Shown here: positions 1 through 5,650 of the stretch, in pieces
Layout: each line of letters begins with the position of its first letter
How positions within the stretch are numbered: position 1 is the first letter of the stretch
NCBI GenBank assembly: GCA_021442885.1
Contig: JABUVA010000005.1
Coordinates: 18,799 to 24,448 of the forward strand
Source: Methanobrevibacter sp.
Lineage (GTDB): Archaea > Methanobacteriota > Methanobacteria > Methanobacteriales > Methanobacteriaceae
Length of the DNA stretch: 5,650 nucleotides
Reading direction: 5' to 3'
Position numbers and translations under genes: made by a program
The notes under the pieces: model-generated
Database searches by the model: none
Told to the model about the DNA's origin: nothing
Seen by the model: only the letters and a program-made list of their open reading frames with translations

Positions 1-8
1 TAATTTAT

Positions 9-12
9 GGAG
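9..12 (+). promoter_or_regulatory. Ribosome binding site of pdxS (GGAG)
   Basis: GGAG lies 8 bases before the ATG at 21 and matches the archaeal/bacterial anti-Shine-Dalgarno core. It supports the ATG at 21 over the ATG at 7, which opens only a very short frame that stops within about 40 bases. The promoter of pdxS must lie left of the window. Confidence 0.75.
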
Positions 13-20
13 AACTTTTC

Positions 21-902
21 ATGGAAAAAGGAACAGATGTTTTAAAAGAAGGCTTCGCTAAAATGACAAAAGGCGGAGTTATCATGGACGTTGTTAATGC
101 AGAACAAGCTGGAATTGCTGAAGATGCAGGAGCTGTTGCGGTAATGGCTTTAGAAAAAGTACCTGCTGATATTAGAGCTGCTGGTGGAGTAGCTAGAATG
201 GCTGATCCAACTATTGTTGAGGAAGTTGTAAATGCAGTTTCAATTCCAGTAATGGCAAAAGCAAGAATAGGCCATATTGCTGAAGCACAAATTTTACAAA
301 CTTTAGGTGTAGATATGATTGATGAAAGTGAAGTACTTACACCTGCTGATGAAGAATATCATATTAACAAGAAAGAATTCACAATACCATTTGTATGTGG
401 TGCACGTAATTTAGGTGAAGCTTTAAGAAGAATTGATGAAGGCGCAGCTATGATTCGTACAAAAGGTGAACCTGGAACAGGAAATATTGTAGAAGCAGTT
501 CGCCATATGAGAATGGTTATGGGTGAAATTAGAACAATTCAAGGTTTAGAGGAAGAAGAATTATGGAAATATGCAAGAGAAATAGAAGCTCCTCTTGAAC
601 TTGTTAAACAAACAGCAGATCTTGGAAAATTACCTGTTGTTAATTTCGCAGCTGGTGGAGTAGCTACTCCTGCCGATGCTTCTTTAATGATGCAATTAGG
701 TTCTGATGGTGTATTTGTAGGTTCAGGTATTTTCAAATCTAATAATCCTGTTGCATTTGCTGAAGCTATTGTAGAAGCTGTAGCTAATTATGATAAACCT
801 GAAGTGTTAGCTGATGTTAGTAAAGGCCTTGGTGAGGCTATGAAAGGAATAGAAATGTCTAATTTAACAGAAGCTGACAGAATGCAAGATAGAGGAATCT
901 AA
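21..902 (+). CDS. pdxS: Pyridoxal 5'-phosphate synthase lyase subunit PdxS
   Basis: This is the synthase subunit of the DXP-independent vitamin B6 pathway. It condenses ribose 5-phosphate, glyceraldehyde 3-phosphate and ammonia into pyridoxal 5'-phosphate in the cytoplasm; the ammonia comes from the glutaminase PdxT, and the family forms dodecamers of (beta/alpha)8 barrels decorated by PdxT. The 293 codons match the usual length (about 293-294). Visible hallmarks are Asp23 in GGVIMDV, Lys80 in VMAKARIGH (the lysine that forms the first sugar imine, Lys81 in Bacillus), the [11 protein letters not shown] block at 100-110, Lys148 in [12 protein letters not shown] (the second catalytic lysine, Lys149 in Bacillus) with its phosphate loop GEPGTGN at 149-155, and the C-terminal [12 protein letters not shown] and [14 protein letters not shown] blocks that form the second phosphate site. 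The start is fixed by GGAG 8 bases upstream and by family length. No key residue is missing, so the enzyme should be active. pdxT does not follow within the window, and the gene appears to end its transcription unit at the T-rich tract just downstream. Confidence 0.98.
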   Translation: MEKGTDVLKEGFAKMTKGGVIMDVVNAEQAGIAEDAGAVAVMALEKVPADIRAAGGVARMADPTIVEEVVNAVSIPVMAKARIGHIAEAQILQTLGVDMIDESEVLTPADEEYHINKKEFTIPFVCGARNLGEALRRIDEGAAMIRTKGEPGTGNIVEAVRHMRMVMGEIRTIQGLEEEELWKYAREIEAPLELVKQTADLGKLPVVNFAAGGVATPADASLMMQLGSDGVFVGSGIFKSNNPVAFAEAIVEAVANYDKPEVLADVSKGLGEAMKGIEMSNLTEADRMQDRGI

Positions 903-903
903 T

Positions 904-925
904 ATTCCTTTTCTTTTTTTTTCTT
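904..925 (+). terminator. Oligo-T transcription terminator after pdxS
   Basis: Immediately after the pdxS stop codon the plus strand is almost pure T with a few C, including nine consecutive T at 914-922. No hairpin precedes it. Archaeal RNA polymerase terminates at such T-runs in the non-template strand without a stem-loop, so this is probably the end of the pdxS transcript. The surrounding 896-982 contains no G on the plus strand, so the RNA there is unlikely to fold stably. The call is from sequence pattern only. Confidence 0.6.
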
Positions 926-1027
926 AAAATTCTTTATTTATAAAAATTTACTTATTTTATTTTAATTTAACTATTTTACTTTGTTATAATCTTTTAAATT
1001 TATTTTAAAGGTTTATTTGCATAATAC

Positions 1028-1041
1028 GAAAACTTTATTAA
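1028..1041 (+). promoter_or_regulatory. Candidate archaeal BRE/TATA promoter of the helicase gene
   Basis: An A-rich purine block (GAAAA, 1028-1032) directly followed by TTTATTAA (1034-1041) resembles the archaeal BRE plus TATA box. Transcription would then start about 25 bases further on, near 1060-1068, leaving a leader of roughly 45-50 bases. A second similar site, AAAGG followed by TTTATTT at 1007-1018, is a possible alternative. In a spacer of about 13% G+C, TATA-like strings arise easily by chance, so the exact site is uncertain. A promoter somewhere in this spacer is likely because a terminator separates the two genes. Confidence 0.4.
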
Positions 1042-1102
1042 TTATATTATAGATAAATATTTATGTTATTTTATCTTTTTATGAACTTTTAATGCTATTC
1101 AA

Positions 1103-1106
1103 GTGA
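1103..1106 (+). promoter_or_regulatory. Ribosome binding site of the helicase gene (GTGA)
   Basis: GTGA, within AAGTGA, ends 4 bases before the ATG at 1111 and matches the GGTGA core of the archaeal Shine-Dalgarno sequence. An in-frame stop at 1090-1092, with no start codon between it and 1111, makes 1111 the most upstream possible start. The site is short and the spacing tight, so initiation may be modest. Confidence 0.55.
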
Positions 1107-1110
1107 CATT

Positions 1111-4100
1111 ATGTTTAACAAGCCTTCTAATAAAATTGAAAAGGAATTCAAAAACTTACGTAATGAGTTATTAGACTTAACTTTAAGAAACCAACTACTT
1201 AACTTTAAGTTAAGAGCTAAAACAATAGCTATTGAAAACCAATCTCCAACTAATATTTTTCAAAATTTAGTCTTACAAAATAAAAAGATGTATTTTGAAG
1301 CTAATAAAAAAGAAAAGAAAGAAAAATCTCGTTTTTCAATTTGGGATCATTCACCAATTGACTTTTCAAAATTTGGAGATGGTGATAAAACTCTTAGAAC
1401 AAACTTAACACCTACAGAACTTCAAAAAAGATTGTTCTATATTAATAACCAAGCTAAAACAATGCTTCAAGAACAAGGATATAATATTCTATATCTTGCT
1501 GTTGGATTTTTAGAATGGACTGATAATAAAAAACCAAAACAAAAGAATTTAGCTCCTTTAATTTTAATTCCAGTAACTATTGAACGTAAAAAAGTAGGCA
1601 AATCATTTAATCTATTCTGGACAGGAGAAGATATTCAAACTAATATATCTCTTAAAGCAAAACTAAAAGAAGAAGGAATAGTACTTCCAAATTTCAAATT
1701 TAAATCATATGGTGAAGTTTTAGACCATTATATAAGACATGTTAAAGAAATCACAGGTCATATGAATGGATGGAAGGTTAATAATAACATAGCTTTAGGA
1801 TTTTTCAGTTTTACAAAATTTGTTATGTATAATGATTTAAACCCGGAAAGCTGGGATGATAATGTTGATTTAACACAGAAAGAATTAATTCAAGCTATTT
1901 TCAATCCTGAAGTTAATAATCAAGAATCATTTGATGAACAAGATATTGATACACAACTTGATTATGGTTCAATGTATCAAGTTTTAGATGCTGATTCATC
2001 ACAAATTGCAGCTATAGAAGATGTAAAAGCAGGTAGGAATTTAGTAGTAGAAGGACCTCCAGGAACTGGAAAATCACAGACTATTGTAAACTTAATCGCG
2101 GAATTACTTGCTGAAGGAAAAACTGTACTTTTTGTAAGTGAAAAAATGGCTGCTTTAGAAGTTGTAAAAGAAAGATTACAATCTGTAGGACTAGGGAAAT
2201 TTGTTTTAGAATTACATTCTCATAAAACCAGACGTAAAAAATTCTTAAAAGATCTTGAAAAAGCAGCTAATGTACGTCCTGAAGAACCTTTAAATATAGA
2301 ACCTACTATTAGAAAATTAGAAACTCTTAAAAAAGAATTAGATGCATATCCTGAAGTTATTCATCAAAAATATTATGGTGTTAATTTATCTCCTTTTGAA
2401 TTATATGGTATGAAAGAAGATGCAGAGGTACATTTTGTTAAAAATGATAAATTAATGCCTTTAGTTAAATTTAATCAAGCTGAATTAATAACTATTAAAG
2501 ATTTAGATGATATGGTATTTGCTCTTGAAAATGTAGCTGAACTTTACCAAACAATTTCTAATGAAAACCCTTGGAGTAAATGTGCTCCTGAAAGTTTACT
2601 TCCTGCAGATTTAAGAGAAATTGAAATTCTTATTATAGAAACATTACATGCTCTAGATGAGTTTATTATGGAAAGACAATGGATAAATGAGAATTTTGGA
2701 ATTAAATCAGCAGAATCCTTATCTGATTTTTCAAAATCAATAAATGCATTTAAAATGATGGAATCTAAAAACAAAGGCCTTATTGATCCATCTATGATAA
2801 CATCTAATGCATGGAAATCAGATACTAATGAGCCATTGCTCTTAATTGAAAAACTTGATAAATATCAGAAATTAGCAGGTATTTTTAATAAATTTAATGA
2901 TAATATTCATCAAATTGATGTAGATTCATTAATCTTAGAAATACAAAAATTAGCTAATAAAAAATTCAGATTATTTAAAAGTAAACAAAATCAGAGTGTT
3001 GTTGAGAAGTTTTATAAAACACCAGTTCCAGATACAGATCAAATTCTTAGAGATTTAAATGCAGTTAAAGTAGCTAGTGATTTACAAAATGAATTAAAAA
3101 ATAATGAAGTAGTAGCAAGACAATACTTTGGAAATCAATGGAGTTTAACAGCTAATCCTAATATTTTAAAAGAAATCGCACAATGGATGAGACAATTCCA
3201 AAAACTTGTTAAAGAAGGAATATTAACTGATAAAACCTTAAATTTACTTTCTAATAATTTATTTAATTTTAATATTGAAGATAACATTTCAAAATACTTA
3301 CAAATAGGAGAAGAATTCCAAAATAAACTTTCTAAACTTAACAATAAGCTTAGACCACAAAGTAAATTAATTTTTAATAAAGATACTGAAAATGTAACTT
3401 TAGAGCAATGGAAAAACCAGTTAAATATCTGGAGAGGTCAATTATCTAGCCTCCATTTATGGTCACAATATCTAAATACTAAACAATCATTAAAAGGAAG
3501 TTATAGTGAACCTTTTATTGAAGTTATTGAAAGAAGAAATATTAAAAAAGAAGATGTTAAATCTTTAGTATTTGGAAACTTTGCAGATGCACTTTTAAAT
3601 GTAATGTTTATCAATAACCCAGAATTAGCTACTTTTATTGGAGAGTTACATGAAAATAAGATTAAGGAATTTAAAGAACTTGATAAAAAGATTTTAGAAA
3701 TTAATCGTAGGAGAATATTCCATAAACTTAATAATAACATTCCACCAATATTTGGTGCAGCTCAAGGTAGTGAAGCTCAGATTCTAGCTGGTGAATTTAC
3801 AAGAAAAAGTGGTCATCTACCTGTTAGAAAACTCCTTCAAAAAGCAGGAGGATTAATAAAACAAATCAAACCTGTTTTCATGATGTCTCCATTATCTATT
3901 GCCCAATATCTTGATCCAACTAATGAAAAACTACAATTTGATGTAGTAATTTTTGATGAAGCAAGTCAAGTTAAACCTCAAGACGCATTAGGTGCATTTA
4001 TGAGGGCAAAAACTGCAGTAGTTATGGGAGATACTCAACAATTACCTCCAACATCATTTTTTGACCAAATGGCAGATGGAGATAGCTATGAAGAAGAAGC

Positions 4101-5650
4101 AACATCTCTAGATATGGAAAGTATTCTTCATTTATGTAAATTATCATTCCCAGTAAAAATGCTTAAATGGCATTATAGAAGCCGTCACGAATCTTTAATT
4201 GCAGTTTCAAATACTCAATTTTATGATGATGAGCTTTTAGTTTACCCATCACCTTCTCATAATGACCCAGAATTAGGTTTAAAATTACATTATAATCCTG
4301 ATACTTATTATGATAGAGGTTCAAGTTCAGCTAATATTGGAGAAGCTAAAGAAGTTGTTAAAGCTATTTTTGAACACTTTGATACTTATGGTGATACTAA
4401 AAGTTTAGGTGTTGGAACATTTTCAGTTGCACAGAAAAATGCAATATTAGAAGAATTAGAGCTTCAACGTAAAGAAAGACCAGAACTAGAACCATTATTT
4501 GCAGACAATAAAGAAGAAAGATTCTTTGTTAAAAACCTTGAAACAATACAAGGTGATGAAAGAGATGTTATTTTAATTAGTGTAGGATATGGTTTTGATA
4601 AAGAAAGGAAAATGTCCTTAAATTTCGGTCCTCTAAATCAGGAAGGTGGAGAGAGAAGACTTAATGTATTAATTACAAGGGCACGTGAAAAATGTGTTGT
4701 ATTCTCTAATTTTAAAGCAACAGATATGAACTTAACCCAAAATCCACCATATGGTGTAAAATCTCTTAAAGAATTCCTCTTTTATGCAGATAACTTAAAT
4801 AATGGTCATAAAATTTCTAAAACATTAGAAAAACAAAAATTTGAAGATGCAATAGCTAGATTCCTTGAAGAAAAAGGATACACTGTTGATAGACAAATTG
4901 GATGTGCAGGATTTAGAGTAGATTTAGCTATTGTTGATGAAGATAATCCTGGACAGTACTTTTTAGGAATTACAACAGATGGGAAAATGTACTCATCAAG
5001 TAAAGTAGCTCGTGATAGAAATAGGCTAAGAGAACAAGTTTTAGAAGGTCTTGGATGGAATATTCATCATTTATGGTCTACTGATTGGTATAGAAACCGA
5101 GATTTAGGAAGAGATAAATTATTAAAAGCTATTGAAAATGCTAAAGAAAAACAACAAAAAATCTTAAAAACCAAAGAAGAAGAAATTGAAAAAAGAAGAA
5201 TTGCACTTGAAAAATTAAAAGAAGAAGCTGAAGATAATGATTTAGAATATGATGAAGAAGATACTTCTTTGGAACCTCAAATAACTATTGAAGATGATTC
5301 TGAAGGTGAAATTGTTGTTAATGAATCTTCTCATGAAAATAAAGAAGAAATCATTGTTGAAAATGATGATGGAACAATAGCTATTGAAAAAACTGATATT
5401 AAAGCTGAATCTTTTGATAATAAAAACAGTAATAATTCTAACAATATTGAATTTAACATTGAAAAGGAAAGTAGTGAAGCTGTTAAAGAAGAAAATATTG
5501 ATTCTAATAATGTTGAAGATAGTGAATTTGATGATTTAGAATCAGTAATTGATGTTGAAGAGTTTAAAGAAGAATTTATTAGTGATGTTTCTTCTGATGA
5601 TTTTGAGGCGAGTGTTGGGTCTGATGTTGTTGAAGAGTTTAATAGTGCTT
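1111..5650 (+). CDS. DUF4011 / SF1 helicase / Vsr-like nuclease protein (3' partial)
   Basis: The frame stays open from ATG 1111 to the window edge (1513 codons), so the C-terminus is missing. Residues about 15-270 form a DUF4011 region with the signature LLDLTLRNQLLNF at 20-32. A superfamily 1 helicase core follows: Q motif Gln298, Walker A GPPGTGKSQT 315-324 (Lys321), motif Ia VLFVSEKMAALEVV, Walker B VVIFDEASQ (Asp949, Glu950), motif III GDTQQLPPTSF from 973, motif IV HYRSRHE from 1021, motif V QGDERDV from 1147, and motif VI GGERRLNVLITRAR (Arg1182, Arg1190). About 600 residues of Lys/Asn-rich, mostly helical-looking sequence separate Ia from Walker B, as in relatives. Residues about 1240-1345 match the Vsr/MTES_1575 nuclease fold (Glu1245, GFRVDLA with Asp1271, ARDRNRLR, LGW, LWSTDW), but GITTDG at 1287-1291 and YSSS replace the usual GIECDG and YHSS, so cutting activity is doubtful. 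A charged coiled coil (about 1344-1373) and an acidic linker follow; relatives then carry DUF3320. No signal peptide or membrane segment is seen, so it should be cytoplasmic. ATP-driven nucleic acid translocation is well supported. A role in defence against viruses or plasmids is inferred from the family; DNA repair is the alternative. No partner gene is visible. Confidence 0.93.
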   Translation, partial: MFNKPSNKIEKEFKNLRNELLDLTLRNQLLNFKLRAKTIAIENQSPTNIFQNLVLQNKKMYFEANKKEKKEKSRFSIWDHSPIDFSKFGDGDKTLRTNLTPTELQKRLFYINNQAKTMLQEQGYNILYLAVGFLEWTDNKKPKQKNLAPLILIPVTIERKKVGKSFNLFWTGEDIQTNISLKAKLKEEGIVLPNFKFKSYGEVLDHYIRHVKEITGHMNGWKVNNNIALGFFSFTKFVMYNDLNPESWDDNVDLTQKELIQAIFNPEVNNQESFDEQDIDTQLDYGSMYQVLDADSSQIAAIEDVKAGRNLVVEGPPGTGKSQTIVNLIAELLAEGKTVLFVSEKMAALEVVKERLQSVGLGKFVLELHSHKTRRKKFLKDLEKAANVRPEEPLNIEPTIRKLETLKKELDAYPEVIHQKYYGVNLSPFELYGMKEDAEVHFVKNDKLMPLVKFNQAELITIKDLDDMVFALENVAELYQTISNENPWSKCAPESLLPADLREIEILIIETLHALDEFIMERQWINENFGIKSAESLSDFSKSINAFKMMESKNKGLIDPSMITSNAWKSDTNEPLLLIEKLDKYQKLAGIFNKFNDNIHQIDVDSLILEIQKLANKKFRLFKSKQNQSVVEKFYKTPVPDTDQILRDLNAVKVASDLQNELKNNEVVARQYFGNQWSLTANPNILKEIAQWMRQFQKLVKEGILTDKTLNLLSNNLFNFNIEDNISKYLQIGEEFQNKLSKLNNKLRPQSKLIFNKDTENVTLEQWKNQLNIWRGQLSSLHLWSQYLNTKQSLKGSYSEPFIEVIERRNIKKEDVKSLVFGNFADALLNVMFINNPELATFIGELHENKIKEFKELDKKILEINRRRIFHKLNNNIPPIFGAAQGSEAQILAGEFTRKSGHLPVRKLLQKAGGLIKQIKPVFMMSPLSIAQYLDPTNEKLQFDVVIFDEASQVKPQDALGAFMRAKTAVVMGDTQQLPPTSFFDQMADGDSYEEEATSLDMESILHLCKLSFPVKMLKWHYRSRHESLIAVSNTQFYDDELLVYPSPSHNDPELGLKLHYNPDTYYDRGSSSANIGEAKEVVKAIFEHFDTYGDTKSLGVGTFSVAQKNAILEELELQRKERPELEPLFADNKEERFFVKNLETIQGDERDVILISVGYGFDKERKMSLNFGPLNQEGGERRLNVLITRAREKCVVFSNFKATDMNLTQNPPYGVKSLKEFLFYADNLNNGHKISKTLEKQKFEDAIARFLEEKGYTVDRQIGCAGFRVDLAIVDEDNPGQYFLGITTDGKMYSSSKVARDRNRLREQVLEGLGWNIHHLWSTDWYRNRDLGRDKLLKAIENAKEKQQKILKTKEEEIEKRRIALEKLKEEAEDNDLEYDEEDTSLEPQITIEDDSEGEIVVNESSHENKEEIIVENDDGTIAIEKTDIKAESFDNKNSNNSNNIEFNIEKESSEAVKEENIDSNNVEDSEFDDLESVIDVEEFKEEFISDVSSDDFEASVGSDVVEEFNSA
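5554..5642 (+). repeat. Two 14-base direct copies in the acidic tail, 75 bases apart
   Basis: GTTGAAGAGTTTAA occurs at 5554-5567 and again at 5629-5642, exactly 25 codons apart and in frame, encoding VEEF followed by K or N. The sequence between is rich in Ser, Asp and Glu. The second copy touches the window edge, so it cannot be seen whether this starts a repeat array in the acidic linker or is a coincidence of low-complexity coding sequence. Confidence 0.3.

Noticed and set aside
539..736. 65-codon open frame on the minus strand inside pdxS
   Set aside because: It lies wholly antisense to a conserved complete gene, and its Pro/Ser-rich product resembles no family. It is a by-product of pdxS codon use.
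991..1010. Possible inverted repeat CTTTTAAA ... TTTTAAAG in the spacer
   Set aside because: The arms are offset by one base and made almost only of A and T. Such matches are expected by chance in sequence of about 13% G+C.
903..1110. Possible small gene, tRNA, sRNA or riboswitch in the spacer
   Set aside because: No open frame of useful length with a start and binding site, no tRNA-like arms and no G+C-rich stems were seen. In A/T-rich hosts structured RNAs usually stand out by higher G+C, and here it falls to about 13%.
2544..3740. Three minus-strand open frames (2544-2774, 3135-3344, 3501-3740)
   Set aside because: All are antisense to the helicase coding sequence. Their Leu/Ser/Ile-rich products are what A/T-rich Lys/Asn/Glu codons give when read backwards, and none has a convincing ribosome binding site or recognisable domain.
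1..5650. CRISPR array, insertion sequence or attachment site
   Set aside because: No regularly spaced repeats, transposase motifs or paired terminal repeats were found. The window is almost fully accounted for by two genes and a short spacer.

Overview
The window is about 5.65 kb of very A+T-rich DNA with two genes on the plus strand, separated by a 208-base spacer of only about 13% G+C. The best guess for the source is a methanogenic archaeon of the order Methanobacteriales, such as Methanobrevibacter or a close relative. This rests on strong A/T bias at third codon positions, AGA/AGG-dominated arginine codons, a GTGA-type ribosome binding site, an oligo-T terminator without a hairpin, and a BRE/TATA-like promoter in the spacer. 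The host is an inference; no rRNA or other taxonomic marker is present.

Bases 21-902 hold a complete pdxS, the synthase subunit of the DXP-independent pyridoxal 5'-phosphate pathway. Both catalytic lysines and the phosphate loop are intact, and the length is typical. It is followed by a T-rich, G-free tract (G-free from 896 to 982) that probably ends transcription. Its glutaminase partner gene pdxT is not in the window.

From 1111 to the right edge runs one very long open frame, at least 1513 codons and truncated by the window end. It encodes a DUF4011 - superfamily 1 helicase - Vsr/MTES_1575-type nuclease protein. In order it has an N-terminal DUF4011 region, a Q motif and Walker A near residue 321, a family-type insertion of about 600 residues, Walker B (DEASQ) near 949, helicase motifs III to VI through about 1192, a nuclease-like domain at about 1240-1345, a short charged coiled coil, and a strongly acidic linker that is still running at the window edge. 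Relatives usually end in a DUF3320 domain, which would lie beyond 5650.

The two genes do not look functionally linked: one is housekeeping cofactor synthesis, while the other resembles large helicase-nuclease proteins associated with genome defence. The most notable observation is that the helicase active site is fully conserved, whereas the nuclease-like domain seems to have lost a catalytic acid (Thr1288 where relatives have Glu) and a conserved His (Ser1295). The protein may therefore be a helicase with a nuclease fold that no longer cuts, or cuts by altered chemistry.
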